Positions 17,971-27,280 of a stretch of 64,000 bases of DNA are shown here, one piece after another. Each line of letters starts with the position of its first letter. Within the stretch, counting starts at the first letter, position 1. A program made the position numbers and the translations under genes. Source of the DNA: Hyphomonas neptunium ATCC 15444 (GTDB lineage: Bacteria > Pseudomonadota > Alphaproteobacteria > Caulobacterales > Hyphomonadaceae); assembly GCF_000013025.1 (NCBI RefSeq), contig NC_008358.1, forward strand, positions 3,224,001 to 3,288,000. Reading direction: 5' to 3'. The notes below the pieces were generated by a model. It was not told the origin of the DNA. It searched no databases and saw nothing but the letters and a program-made list of their open reading frames with translations.

Positions 17971-19053
17971 GTGGCGGCACCGTCAAAAGATGAAATTCTC
18001 GCGCATTTCCGCGAGCAGGCGGAATTCTGCCGGGCTCTGGGCTCGCCCTTCATGGAAGCCCTCTGCCTCGCCATGGTGGAAGATGCGGAGCAGCACGGCC
18101 CGGTCGGTCGCCTGATAAAGGGCTGGGCGGGAGACCCGAGACGCGACGCCCTCGCGCTGCGCATTGCCGGATACCTGCATTATTCCGCGCTCGGCGATAA
18201 AGCGCCTGAGCTCACGGCTGTTTATCCATCGGCCAATCCGGACTGGACGATGGAGGCCGTCTGGCCTGTCGCTCACGACTGGCTCGCGCGGCACGAGAGA
18301 GCGGCAAAGGTTTTCATCAAATCGCCGCCACAGACCAATGAAACCCGCCGCGCCATTGCGCTCCTGCCGGGTTTCCTGAAGGTCGCCAGCCTGTTTCCGG
18401 GACCGATGCACCTGCTGGAGCTGGGCGCCAGCGCCGGCCTTAATCAGAACTGGGACAGGTTCAATTACCAGACAACCCGTTGGGAGCTGACAGGCAACAG
18501 CGATGTGGTCATTGATACTGACTGGAACGGTCCGCCTCCGGATCATATTGACATGTCGTTCAATGTCGCGACCCGCGCCGCTTGTGACCAGTCCCCTGTA
18601 AACCTGTCCAAGCCCTCCGCTGCGCGGCGCCTGAAATCCTATATCTGGCCAGACCAGCCCGCACGCCTTGCCCGGCTCGATGCTGCCATTGCCCTCGCCC
18701 GCCGCACGCGCGTCCGTGTGGAGAAAGCAGACGCCGCTGACTGGCTCAAGGCAAAGCTGGCATCGCGTCCGGACGAGGGCCCCACGGTCATCTATCACTC
18801 GGTGTTCTTGCAATATCCGCCTGCCGAGACGCGCCGTGCCCTGCTGTCCCTGATCGAAGACGCCGGTGCGGAAGCTACTTGGGACCGGCCACTTGCCTGG
18901 GTCTGCTTCGAGCCCGCTGCCTTCTTTCAAGGCCCTACCCAGGTTGGCATCGAGCCCAATGAATTCATCACCTACATGCGCGTCTGGCCAGAAGGCGAAG
19001 ATCACCGCCTGATCCGATCGGACGGCCATGTAACGCAGGTTCAGGCCCTCTAG
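17971..19053 (+). CDS. DUF2332 family protein
   Basis: A 360-residue protein matching DUF2332. The motif LLELGASAGLNQNWDRF near residue 150 resembles the glycine-rich SAM-binding loop of methyltransferases, but the family's activity is not established. Also typical are EKADAADWL, then TVIYHSVFLQYPP and a C-terminal WVCFEPAA. The start is GTG at 17971 after a weak AAGGGGCAC; it begins 18 bases after the preceding unknown gene, so the thiolase-unknown-DUF2332 run may be one transcript. It converges on the serine hydrolase gene. Confidence 0.88.
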   Translation: MAAPSKDEILAHFREQAEFCRALGSPFMEALCLAMVEDAEQHGPVGRLIKGWAGDPRRDALALRIAGYLHYSALGDKAPELTAVYPSANPDWTMEAVWPVAHDWLARHERAAKVFIKSPPQTNETRRAIALLPGFLKVASLFPGPMHLLELGASAGLNQNWDRFNYQTTRWELTGNSDVVIDTDWNGPPPDHIDMSFNVATRAACDQSPVNLSKPSAARRLKSYIWPDQPARLARLDAAIALARRTRVRVEKADAADWLKAKLASRPDEGPTVIYHSVFLQYPPAETRRALLSLIEDAGAEATWDRPLAWVCFEPAAFFQGPTQVGIEPNEFITYMRVWPEGEDHRLIRSDGHVTQVQAL

Positions 19054-19089
19054 ATCGCCGCTCCGCTTTCACTCAGGCGGGTGAAGCAG

Positions 19090-20259
19090 CTAGCGGAAAT
19101 CATCCTTTGCCCAATCAAGCAGCGTACCCGTCAGCTCACGGACAGCTGCGTCGGCGCTGGCCCCGGTCTGGTTGGTGTTGATGATGATCACGGCGCCAGG
19201 CTCTGGCGCGACGACGACCTGTGACAGCCACATCGTATTCGATCCGGCGTGCATGTAGAGAGGGCCAGCCTCAGCGTCTTTGCCAACGCCCCAGCCCAAC
19301 GCGTAATCTGCCCCGGCATCGGGATAAGGCGTCAGAAGTTTCGTCCGCATGGAAACGGGAAGTGCGTCCGGCCCTTCCAGAAACGGTAACAGGAGAAGCG
19401 TGTGGCCGCGCAGGCTGATATGCACCGTCCCGGCCGACGCAAAAGCTGACGGATTGTCTGCGCCCGCGCCAAAACCGGTCGGCGACAGCCTTCCGAACAA
19501 CCCCTTCTTGTGGCCCTGTATGCCCTCAGGCGGCGGCCCGAACCCGAACCCCTGCCCGGCCCCCTTGGGCGCCTTGGCGATCACGGCGCGCGCCATCACC
19601 TGTTCATAGGTCTGCCCTTCAGGCGCCGCCTGCAGCTCAATGGCGCGCCCGGCAATGATGTAACCGAGATTGGAATAGACAAAGGCACCGCGGCTGCCGG
19701 CCGGGGCCTTCTTCAGGGTCGCGGCAACGAGCTTGCGCCGTTGCACATAGGTGGGCGCGGTGCGCAGCGGGGCAGCAAGGGTCCAGCCGATGCCCGGATT
19801 GGGCGCGGCGCCGGACCGGTGGCTGAGCAGGTCTTCGATTGTCACGTCCCGCCAGCCCGCGTGCAGATCTGTATCGCCGAAAATCTCCGCCAGGGTCATG
19901 CCCCAGCGCGCGTCACCTGACTCCACCAAACGGGCCCAGGCCAGCGCAGTCAGCATCTTTGTATTGGATCCAATGTGCCAGGCGTCTGATGGCAAGATGG
20001 GATCGCCGCCGCGCGACCGGTCGCCGGAGACCGCCAGCGCAATGACCCCGTCCTCGCGTGTGGCGACAACTGCGCCAAGTCCGACAAGGCCATGCTCGGC
20101 CCGCGCGGTGTCCAGAAATGTCCGAAGTTGTCCCGTTTTGTCCAAGTTTGTCTCGGCCGTGACCGGGCCTGACACGAAAACGGCTGCCAAAATCAGGAAA
20201 ATAACGGCCTTCGACGCGGGCAGGCGCCTAGTCGCTGGACTTGGTCGTCTGGCGCACAA
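19090..20259 (-). CDS. serine hydrolase, beta-lactamase class C-like
   Basis: A serine hydrolase of the penicillin-binding/class C family, about 389 residues as drawn. The S-x-x-K motif is GSNTKMLTALAWARL, the Y-x-N is VYSNLGYIIAG, and the H-x-G replacement of KTG is in MHAGSNTMW. The C-terminal LLDWAKDDFR is intact. A signal peptide is clear (AVIFLILAAVFVSGPVTA before ETN), so it is exported. The start is uncertain: the frame is open to an ATG at 20373 inside the Lrp gene; a TTG at 20259 gives a normal signal peptide. Probably a periplasmic esterase or peptidase, possibly cotranscribed with lrp. Confidence 0.85.
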   Translation of the reverse strand: MCARRPSPATRRLPASKAVIFLILAAVFVSGPVTAETNLDKTGQLRTFLDTARAEHGLVGLGAVVATREDGVIALAVSGDRSRGGDPILPSDAWHIGSNTKMLTALAWARLVESGDARWGMTLAEIFGDTDLHAGWRDVTIEDLLSHRSGAAPNPGIGWTLAAPLRTAPTYVQRRKLVAATLKKAPAGSRGAFVYSNLGYIIAGRAIELQAAPEGQTYEQVMARAVIAKAPKGAGQGFGFGPPPEGIQGHKKGLFGRLSPTGFGAGADNPSAFASAGTVHISLRGHTLLLLPFLEGPDALPVSMRTKLLTPYPDAGADYALGWGVGKDAEAGPLYMHAGSNTMWLSQVVVAPEPGAVIIINTNQTGASADAAVRELTGTLLDWAKDDFR

Positions 20260-20725
20260 GACCGAGCGGCAGCGCCGTGGTCCGCTTCGCAACGCGGATG
20301 ACAATCCGCGACTGAACGTCAGAAACCAGTTTGGAACCAAGGAGTTTGTCTCGAAGGAAGTTGTCATAGGCATGCATGTCTGTCGTCACGATATGCATAG
20401 AGTAATCCACCGCGCCGGTCACTGTCATACATTCCACTACTTCCGGCCAATTCTGCACAAGTGCTTCAAAAGCCTCAAGATTTTCCCGGCTCGGTAGGGC
20501 AAGTTTGACGCTCGCAATCACCTCGAAGTTCAGCCCCAGCGCATGATTGTTGATCAGCGTCACCCGCCCGAGAATGAAACCGGCCTCTTCCATCCGCTTG
20601 ATACGCCGCCAGCAGGGCGAAGAAGAAAGTCCCACCCGTTCTGCAATTTCTGCAACTGACAGGCTCGCATCATGCTGAATCAGGTCCAGGATGCGGGCAT
20701 CAATGGTATCAAGCTCTTGGGACAA
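20228..20725 (-). CDS. Lrp/AsnC family regulator
   Basis: A 165-residue Lrp-type regulator. The N-terminal helix-turn-helix (LDTIDARILDLIQHDASLSVAEIAERVGLSSS is split over residues 4-36, ending PCWRRIKRMEEAG) is followed by the RAM ligand-binding domain with VVECMTVTGAVDYSMHIV. The start is taken as TTG at 20725 after GAGGGG because it gives the family's usual length and leaves a real promoter region; the frame runs open to 20905. It is divergent from the indolepyruvate oxidoreductase gene and most likely controls it in response to an aromatic or branched-chain amino acid. Confidence 0.9.
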   Translation of the reverse strand: MSQELDTIDARILDLIQHDASLSVAEIAERVGLSSSPCWRRIKRMEEAGFILGRVTLINNHALGLNFEVIASVKLALPSRENLEAFEALVQNWPEVVECMTVTGAVDYSMHIVTTDMHAYDNFLRDKLLGSKLVSDVQSRIVIRVAKRTTALPLGLVRQTTKSSD

Positions 20726-20764
20726 TTTACCGGGAACCCCTCGATAATTAGAAGAATATACCCG

Positions 20765-20802
20765 GAAATAGCAAATTTCTTGCAAGAAAGGCAAGCTATT
20801 TC
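20765..20802. promoter_or_regulatory. nested palindromes, likely Lrp operator
   Basis: GAAATAGC (20765-20772) and GCTATTTC (20795-20802) form a perfect 8-bp inverted repeat. A perfect 14-bp palindrome, TTTCTTGCAAGAAA (20776-20789), lies between them but off centre. A TGATAAT -10-like element follows at 20815-20821 with no matching -35, as expected for an activated promoter. Position between the regulator and its probable target suggests this is the regulator's binding site. Confidence 0.6.
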
Positions 20803-20852
20803 GTTCGATTTTCATGATAATATGCCGCAGACACCCGGAGGGCGAGTCTGCC

Positions 20853-23800
20853 ATGAAACATCGTGAAGTTACGCTGGACGACAAATACGAACTTGTCGAG
20901 GGCAAGGCCTATATGACGGGCATCCAGGCCCTTGTCCGCCTACCCCTTGATCGCAAGCGCCTGGACCTTGCCGCAGGCCACAACACCGGCGGCTTCATCT
21001 CCGGCTACCGCGGCTCCCCCCTCGGCGGATACGATCAACAACTCCGAGCGGTCCAGAAGCTCCTTGATTCCCATGACATAAAATTCTGGGAAGGCCTGAA
21101 TGAAGACCTCGGCGCCACCGCCGTCTGGGGCTCCCAGCAGCTCGGCCTTTTCCCGGGCGCCAAATTCGATGGCCTCTTCGGAATCTGGTACGGCAAAGCC
21201 CCCGGCGTCGACCGCACCGGCGACGTGTTCAAACATGCCAACGCGGCAGGTACATCCGCCCTGGGCGGCGTTCTCGCGATCGTGGGCGACGATCACAACT
21301 GCAAGTCCTCCACCCTGCCCTCGCAATCAGAATATGCCATGGCAGACGCTGAAATCCCCGTCCTGAACCCCGCCTCGATCCAGGACGTTCTGGACTATGG
21401 CATCCATGGCTGGGAGATGAGCCGCTTCTCCGGGGCCTGGGTTGGCCTCGTCGCCCTCGCAGACACGATGGATTCAGGCTCGGTCGTGGATGTCACCATG
21501 AACCGCTTCTCCATCCAGCGGCCAAACTTCTCTTTGCCAGAAGGCGGCGTTCACATGCGCCGGGGCGATATTCCCCTCAGCAAGGAAGCCCGTCTGCGGC
21601 AGGTTAAGATCCCCGCCGCACAGGCCTATGTACGCGCCAACCGGCTCGACCATGTCATCCTGCCCTCTCCGAACCCGCGTATCGGCATCATCGTGACCGG
21701 GCAGGCCGCGCGCGATGTCTTCGAAGCCCTCGCCGCCATCGGCCTCACACCAGAAGAAGCCGGCCGCCTCGGCCTCAGCATCTACAAAGTCGCCATGCCC
21801 TGGCCGCTGGAGCCGCAAGGCGTCCGCGAGTTCTGTGCGGGGCTGGAGCGCGTGGTCGTCATCGAGCACAAACGCCCGCTGATCGAAAGCCAACTCAAAG
21901 CCGCGCTTTATGATCTCCCCGAAAGCCGCCGGCCGGTTATCGAAGGCAAATTCGACGGCGAAGGCCGCCCGCTCCTGTCAGACATCGCCTCGCTCAGCAT
22001 TCCGGAAATCGCGCATGCTCTGATGCGCTCCATTCCATCGGGCTGGGACACCAGCCGCGCCGAGGCCTACTTCAACCGCGTGGGCAGCGCCGGCGAGGCC
22101 GCGCGCACCAACGCCTCCCCGACCGTGCGCTCCCCTCACTTCTGCTCAGGCTGCCCGCATAACACGTCCACCAATGTGCCTGATGGCTCCCGCGCGCTCG
22201 CCGGCATTGGCTGCCACTATATGGCGAACTTCATGCCGGACCGGAAAACCGACATGACCAGCCAGATGGGCGGCGAAGGCATTGCCTGGGTCGGCCAGCA
22301 CTGGGCCACCGAAGAACCTCATGTGTTCGTCAATCTGGGCGACGGCACCTATTCCCATTCCGGCTCTCTTGCCATCCGCGCCGCGGTCACTTCCGGCGCA
22401 AACATGACCTACAAGATCCTCTATAACGACGCCGTTGCCATGACCGGCGGCCAGCATGTGGAATCGGGCCAGACACCGGCCCAGATTGCCCAGCAGGTGG
22501 AGGCCGAAGGCGTCAGGACCATCCGTATCGTGACGGAAGATCCAACCCGCTATGCCGCCGTCAAAGGCCTGCCGCGCAGCGTCAAAATATATCACCGCGA
22601 CGACCTTGAAGAGGTGCAGAAGGAACTGCGCCAGACGCCGGGCGTCACGGTCATCATCTATGACCAGATGTGTGCCACCGAAAAGCGTCGTCGCTCAAAA
22701 CGCGGCATGATTGCGCCCGACCGCGTGCGCACCATAATCAACACGGAAGTCTGCGAAGGCTGTGGCGACTGCTCGCTTAAATCCAACTGTCTTTCCGTCG
22801 AGCCGGTGGAAACCGAACTCGGCCGCAAGCGCCGGATCAATCAGTCTACCTGCAACACGGACCTTTCCTGTGTGAAAGGCTTCTGCCCGAGCTTTGTGAC
22901 CATTCAGGACGGCGAAGCCGCCTGGGAAGACCAGCCCCGGCAGATCTTCGATGCCGATGGCCTCCCCTTGCCCGAAACACCCAGCCTCGCCCAGCCCTGG
23001 AACGTGCTGTTCACGGGCGTTGGCGGCACGGGCGTGACAACCGTTGCGGCCGTACTGGCCATGGCGGCGCATGTGGACGGCAATGCCGCCTGCACGCTGG
23101 ACATGACCGGCCTTGCCCAGAAAGGCGGCCCGGTGCTCAGCCATGTGCGCTTTGCGCGTGAGCCTGAAATGATCTCGACGGGGCGTGTTCCGCCTGCCAG
23201 CGCCGACCTCATCATTGGCTGCGACCTTGTGGTGGCGGCGGGCGGTGACGCGCTGAACCTGATGGACCCACAGCGCACGGCCGCCTATGCAAACTCGGAC
23301 GTAACGCCGACATCAGAGTTCATCCGTAACCGGTCTAAACGGTTCGAGAGCGATCTGCTCTCCTCGCGGGTGAAGCGCCAGACGGCAGAATTTGGCGCGT
23401 TCGATGCCGAAGCGCTCGCGGTCGGCTATCTGCATGACGCGATCTACACCAATATGATCATGGTGGGTTATTCCTGGCAGAAGGGCAAAGTGCCCATCAG
23501 CCTGCGCGGGCTCTACCGCGCCATCCGCCTCAACGGCACGAAGGTTGAGGACAATATGGCCGCCTTCAACATTGGCCGGATTGCAGCGGCTGCGCCCGAG
23601 CGCCTTGCCGCCCAGCATGACCCGCGCGGGCAGGTTGAGCCCAAGACGCTGGACGAGCTGATCGAAGACCGCGCCGAACGCCTCACCGCCTACCAGAATG
23701 CCGCCTATGCCGAGCAGTATCGCGCCGCCGTGGCACAGATGCGCGCCGCAGAAGATCGCGCAGGCCTGGGCGAGAATGTCACCCGCGCGGTGGCGACTTA

Positions 23801-24314
23801 TGCCTACAAGCTGATGGCCTACAAGGACGAGTATGAGGTGGCCCGTCTCTACACGAACGGAAAGTTTGCCGAGCAGCTGGCCAGCCAGTTCAAGGGCGGC
23901 AAGCTGCGCTTCTGGCTCGCCCCGCCGATCATCGCCAGGAAGGATGCAAACGGGCATCTGGAGAAAAAGCACTTCGGCGCCTGGATGCTGACCGGCTTCC
24001 GTGTGCTGGCAAAGCTCAAGGGCCTGCGCGGCACCAAGTTCGATCTTTTCGGCTATACCGAAGAACGCAAGATGGAACGCGGTCTGCGCGATACCTATCT
24101 CGCCAATATGCGCCGCATTGCCTCAGAGCTGAACGCGGCAAACCATTCCCTGGCCGTCGAAATAGCCAAAGTGCCGGATGAAATCCGCGGATTCGGGCAT
24201 GTGAAGGAAGCCGCTGTCGAGAAAGCCCAGGCGCATGAAGCAGAGCTTTGGGCTGGCTGGCCGGAGGGCAAATTGCCAAAGGCAAAAGTCTCGCTGATCT
24301 CGGCTGCCGGATAA
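20853..24314 (+). CDS. indolepyruvate ferredoxin oxidoreductase (fused alpha-gamma)
   Basis: A 1,153-residue fused 2-oxoacid:ferredoxin oxidoreductase. The thiamine-diphosphate part occupies the first 620 residues (GFISGYRGSPLGGYDQQL; PHFCSGCPHNTS; LGDGTYSHSGSLAIRAA). A cluster-binding stretch, CEGCGDCSLKSNC and CNTDLSCVKGFCPSF, follows around 640-690. The C-terminal gamma domain starts with FTGVGGTGVTTVAAVLA. It converts indolepyruvate and related aryl pyruvates to acyl-CoA in aromatic amino acid breakdown. The start follows CCCGGAGGGCGAG. It is one gene rather than separate iorA/iorB, common in proteobacteria. Confidence 0.95.
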   Translation: MKHREVTLDDKYELVEGKAYMTGIQALVRLPLDRKRLDLAAGHNTGGFISGYRGSPLGGYDQQLRAVQKLLDSHDIKFWEGLNEDLGATAVWGSQQLGLFPGAKFDGLFGIWYGKAPGVDRTGDVFKHANAAGTSALGGVLAIVGDDHNCKSSTLPSQSEYAMADAEIPVLNPASIQDVLDYGIHGWEMSRFSGAWVGLVALADTMDSGSVVDVTMNRFSIQRPNFSLPEGGVHMRRGDIPLSKEARLRQVKIPAAQAYVRANRLDHVILPSPNPRIGIIVTGQAARDVFEALAAIGLTPEEAGRLGLSIYKVAMPWPLEPQGVREFCAGLERVVVIEHKRPLIESQLKAALYDLPESRRPVIEGKFDGEGRPLLSDIASLSIPEIAHALMRSIPSGWDTSRAEAYFNRVGSAGEAARTNASPTVRSPHFCSGCPHNTSTNVPDGSRALAGIGCHYMANFMPDRKTDMTSQMGGEGIAWVGQHWATEEPHVFVNLGDGTYSHSGSLAIRAAVTSGANMTYKILYNDAVAMTGGQHVESGQTPAQIAQQVEAEGVRTIRIVTEDPTRYAAVKGLPRSVKIYHRDDLEEVQKELRQTPGVTVIIYDQMCATEKRRRSKRGMIAPDRVRTIINTEVCEGCGDCSLKSNCLSVEPVETELGRKRRINQSTCNTDLSCVKGFCPSFVTIQDGEAAWEDQPRQIFDADGLPLPETPSLAQPWNVLFTGVGGTGVTTVAAVLAMAAHVDGNAACTLDMTGLAQKGGPVLSHVRFAREPEMISTGRVPPASADLIIGCDLVVAAGGDALNLMDPQRTAAYANSDVTPTSEFIRNRSKRFESDLLSSRVKRQTAEFGAFDAEALAVGYLHDAIYTNMIMVGYSWQKGKVPISLRGLYRAIRLNGTKVEDNMAAFNIGRIAAAAPERLAAQHDPRGQVEPKTLDELIEDRAERLTAYQNAAYAEQYRAAVAQMRAAEDRAGLGENVTRAVATYAYKLMAYKDEYEVARLYTNGKFAEQLASQFKGGKLRFWLAPPIIARKDANGHLEKKHFGAWMLTGFRVLAKLKGLRGTKFDLFGYTEERKMERGLRDTYLANMRRIASELNAANHSLAVEIAKVPDEIRGFGHVKEAAVEKAQAHEAELWAGWPEGKLPKAKVSLISAAG

Positions 24315-24355
24315 GCGGGCCGCTTACCGTCTCTGGCGCTGAATCAGCGAAGCAT

Positions 24356-24387
24356 CACCCCCGATGTGCGAAAGTATGTCGGGGGTG
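24356..24387. terminator. hairpin between ior and lipoprotein genes
   Basis: CACCCCCGA (24356-24364) pairs with TCGGGGGTG (24379-24387). The stem lies between two convergent genes and could end transcription from either side, though it lacks a long T-run. Confidence 0.5.
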
Positions 24388-24405
24388 GTCAGTTTATCCG
24401 AGGCG

Positions 24406-24738
24406 TCAGTGCAAAGGTTCGACCGAAACGTCGACCACCCTGCCCTTCTTGCTCATTTTCTTGATCTCGCGCTCGACATGCTTGGCTTTCACCTCGCGCG
24501 TCTCCGTTCGCGTGCGCTTGCCCTTCTGATAGGTCATCTGGAGGCGGACCATCTCGTCCGGTCCGTCCAGCGCGTCACCGGTAACCCTTACGGCGGTGCC
24601 GCCGACATACATCACCCCCTTGCCCGTGGCTTCCAACGCGTCGCCTGCCAGGCCGACCGGCACGGTCACGATCTTGGAAGCGAGACAGCCTGACAGCGGC
24701 AGCGTCAGGGCGAGCGTGGCGAGAATGAGTGAACGCAT
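24406..24738 (-). CDS. small predicted lipoprotein
   Basis: A 110-residue lipoprotein of unknown role. The signal MRSLILATLALTLPLSGCLA has the lipobox L-S-G-C. The mature part has Gly-rich repeats (GLAGDALEATGKGVMYVGG, then VRVTGDALDGPDEMV) and a very basic C-terminal half (YQKGKRTRTETREVKAK). Similar short NF038104-like lipoproteins are found in alphaproteobacteria. An upstream in-frame ATG exists at 24765 but would delay the signal peptide. It is followed on the same strand by nothing and preceded by lysS beyond a 37-base end region. Confidence 0.7.
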   Translation of the reverse strand: MRSLILATLALTLPLSGCLASKIVTVPVGLAGDALEATGKGVMYVGGTAVRVTGDALDGPDEMVRLQMTYQKGKRTRTETREVKAKHVEREIKKMSKKGRVVDVSVEPLH

Positions 24739-24801
24739 GGGCGAGGGCTCCTTGAGAAGGACCACCTATAACCCGGATTTGCGTTACTTTCAGATTACCA
24801 C

Positions 24802-26394
24802 TCAGCCACGTGCCAGCGCGTCGTCGATCAGCGTGGCGGTTTCGGCCACGCCATAGAGCGCCGCAAAGCTGCCAAAGCGCGGCCCCTGCTCCTGTCCCAG
24901 AAGCACTTCATAAAGCGCCTTGAACCATTCGCGCAGGTTCTCGAAGCCATGATCCTTGCCGACGCTGAAGGTCAGCGTCTGCAAGTTCTCGCCGGTGGGC
25001 TCATCGGAGAATACCTTGAACCGGGCCGAGAGATCGGCCATTGCGGCGCGCTCCTGATCGGTGGGCGCCCGGAAGGTTTTCGCAGGCAGCACGAAATCGC
25101 GGTAATAGCGCATGGCATAGCCGGCGAGCTCATCAAGCAGCGGATGGGTTTCGGGCGACGCTTCCGGAGCATACCGCATGATATAGGCCCAGAGCTGGGA
25201 CGTATCGGTGGGGTTGGCCACGGCAACGAGGTTCATCAGCAGCGCAAAGCTGACCGGGCTCGACCATTGGGGCGGGCGGCCCGAATGAATATGCCAGACG
25301 GGATTTTCCAGCTGGGCGGCGGCCTCTTCCTGCGGGAACTTCTCAAGGAAGGTCAGGTATTCGTCGACCGCCTTCGGGATCACGTCGAAATACAGCTTCT
25401 TGGCGACGCGCGGCTTCTGGAACTGGAAGAGCGCAAGGCTTTCGTCCGGCGCATAGGTCAGCCACTGCTCCACCGAGATGCCATTGCCCTTGGTCTTGGA
25501 GATCTTCTCGCCCTTCTCGTCCAGGAATAGCTCATAGACATATTGTTCCGGCGGGCGGGCGCCGAGGATGCGGCAGATCTTCGAATAGATCGGCGCGTTG
25601 GCCTGGTGATCCTTGCCGAACATTTCAAAGTCCACGCCAAGGGCCGCCCAGCGCATGCCGAAATCCGGCTTCCACTGCATCTTCACCGCCCCGCCCGTTA
25701 CGGGAAGCGTCACATCGGTGCCATCTTCATCCGTGAACGTCACTTCACCGCGGGCCGCATCCACCTTCTTCATCGGCACATACAGCACCCGGCCGGTGCT
25801 CGGGCTGATCGGCAGGAAGGGCGAATAGGTCGCGCGGCGCTCCTCGCCAAGGGAGGGCAGCATCACATCCATGATCGCCTGATACTTCTCCGCCGCGCGC
25901 AGCAACATCGCGTCAAACCGCCCAGACCGGTAACAGTCGGTCGCCGAGAGAAACTCGTACTGGAAGCCGAACTTGTCGAGAAATGCGCAGAGGCGCGCAT
26001 TCATGTGCGCGCCGTAGGAGGCATGTGTGCCAAACGGGTCGGGCACGGTCGTCAGCGGCTTCTGGAGGAACTGCTCCAGCGATCGGGGGTCCGGCACCGT
26101 TTCGGGAACCTTCCGCATGCCGTCCATATCGTCAGACACGCAGATGAGGCGCGTGGCGTATTTGCCCGCCGTGAGTACTTCAAAAGCGTGGCGCACCATA
26201 GTGGTGCGGACAACTTCGCCGAAGGTGCCGATATGCGGCAGGCCCGAGGGGCCGTAGCCTGTCTCAAAGATGACCGGATCATCCGCCTTGCGCTCACCGG
26301 CCTTCACCTGCTCGGCGACACGCTTTTCCAGCGCGCGGGCAAGCTCGAAAGGCCAGGCTTTGGCAGATTGGGCGAGTGTTGAAAGGTCGGTCAT
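24802..26394 (-). CDS. lysS: lysyl-tRNA synthetase, class I
   Basis: A 530-residue class I lysyl-tRNA synthetase (the archaeal/spirochaete/alphaproteobacterial type, not the class II enzyme of E. coli). The HIGH-equivalent is [18 protein letters not shown] and the KMSKS-equivalent is [12 protein letters not shown]. It charges tRNA-Lys with lysine in the cytoplasm. Length and both signatures are complete. It stands alone on the minus strand; the divergent neighbour is the membrane protein/XRE pair. Confidence 0.96.
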   Translation of the reverse strand: MTDLSTLAQSAKAWPFELARALEKRVAEQVKAGERKADDPVIFETGYGPSGLPHIGTFGEVVRTTMVRHAFEVLTAGKYATRLICVSDDMDGMRKVPETVPDPRSLEQFLQKPLTTVPDPFGTHASYGAHMNARLCAFLDKFGFQYEFLSATDCYRSGRFDAMLLRAAEKYQAIMDVMLPSLGEERRATYSPFLPISPSTGRVLYVPMKKVDAARGEVTFTDEDGTDVTLPVTGGAVKMQWKPDFGMRWAALGVDFEMFGKDHQANAPIYSKICRILGARPPEQYVYELFLDEKGEKISKTKGNGISVEQWLTYAPDESLALFQFQKPRVAKKLYFDVIPKAVDEYLTFLEKFPQEEAAAQLENPVWHIHSGRPPQWSSPVSFALLMNLVAVANPTDTSQLWAYIMRYAPEASPETHPLLDELAGYAMRYYRDFVLPAKTFRAPTDQERAAMADLSARFKVFSDEPTGENLQTLTFSVGKDHGFENLREWFKALYEVLLGQEQGPRFGSFAALYGVAETATLIDDALARG

Positions 26395-26477
26395 GGAACG
26401 TCGATCACAGATGAGAGATTGATGGGCCGGACCTAGATGCGCTGCCGGAAGGCGTCAAGCAAAGCCCGTCTCGATCC

Positions 26478-26538
26478 GTAAAAAATCTTTGACATGTAAA
26501 AAATATTGGACTATCCGAAATGTAAGATATTTTTGACA
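26478..26538 (+). promoter_or_regulatory. promoter with three 17-bp repeats before membrane protein/XRE pair
   Basis: Three related 17-mers start at 26478 (GTAAAAAATCTTTGACA), 26496 (GTAAAAAATATTGGACT) and 26522 (GTAAGATATTTTTGACA). The first ends in TTGACA (26489-26494), which with TATCCG at 26512-26517 makes a 17-base-spaced promoter. The repeats cover -35, spacer and start region, as expected for an autorepressor such as the downstream XRE protein. Confidence 0.55.
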
Positions 26539-26553
26539 AGATCGGAGATTGCC

Positions 26554-27003
26554 ATGTCACTGCAAATGGGGCTCAAGGACATATCGTTCCGTGAGAAGAC
26601 CGCCTGGGCGATGGTGATCGTTCTTATCGCCGGCGGTTTCTTCTATTTCGACAAGGTGGTGAGCCTATCGCGCGCAACGGGAGAGACGGCGCCCCCGATC
26701 ATCGGCTTCGTTATCGCCTATGTCATACTGATCGTCATCGCCTCGGTGATTGTCATGACGGTTCTGTCTGTTGCTGCTGGGAAGGAAGCCGACCAGCCCG
26801 CCGACGAGCGTGAGAAGATCATCTCGGACAAGGCCGGCAACTGGTCGAGCTATGTGCTGACGGTGCCGGCGCTTGGCGCGCTATGGCATTACTCTGTCAG
26901 TATGGATGGGAACATGCTGTTCCACCTGATCTTCCTCAGCCTGATGCTGTCCCAGATTTTCGAGTATGTGTTCCAGATATTCCTCTATCGCCGGGGTGTC
27001 TGA
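26554..27003 (+). CDS. four-helix integral membrane protein, unknown function
   Basis: A 149-residue inner-membrane protein with about four hydrophobic segments (AWAMVIVLIAGGFFYF; IIGFVIAYVILIVIASVIVM; a third near 92-110; a last near 120-140). Between helices two and three is the charged stretch EADQPADEREKIISDKAGN. I recognise no defined activity; proteins of this layout paired with a small XRE regulator recur in bacteria. ATG at 26554 is preceded by TCGGAGATTGCC; an upstream start at 26506 lies within the promoter repeats. Confidence 0.8.
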   Translation: MSLQMGLKDISFREKTAWAMVIVLIAGGFFYFDKVVSLSRATGETAPPIIGFVIAYVILIVIASVIVMTVLSVAAGKEADQPADEREKIISDKAGNWSSYVLTVPALGALWHYSVSMDGNMLFHLIFLSLMLSQIFEYVFQIFLYRRGV

Positions 27004-27006
27004 ACC

Positions 27007-27234
27007 ATGGCGAAAGCACCGCCCATCACCAACCGTATCCGGGAGCTGCGCGAATCTCATGGCGCGATGAGTCAGGCAGCTCTGGCTGAAGCCATCGGCG
27101 TCACCCGGCAGACGGTGATTGCCATAGAGCTGGGAAAATATTCGCCGTCCTTGGAAAGCGCCTTCCGCATCGCGCGGGTCTTTGACCTTGGAATTGAAGA
27201 CGTTTTCGGCTGGCAACCGCCACCGCTCTCGTGA
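27007..27234 (+). CDS. small XRE-family transcriptional regulator
   Basis: A 75-residue, one-domain helix-turn-helix protein of the Cro/CI (XRE) type. The motif is MSQAALAEAIGVTRQTVIAIELGKYSPSLE (residues 19-48), then AFRIARVFDLGIEDVFGW, close to the YozG-like group. It starts 3 bases after the membrane protein stop and is surely cotranscribed. The likely role is repression of its own promoter, where three 17-bp repeats occur. Such pairs are often sensor/regulator couples but the signal is not known. Confidence 0.9.
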   Translation: MAKAPPITNRIRELRESHGAMSQAALAEAIGVTRQTVIAIELGKYSPSLESAFRIARVFDLGIEDVFGWQPPPLS

Positions 27235-27280
27235 GCCGTCACGGCGCGCCGCGAGAAGGCAGATTATGCAAAAAGGCTGA

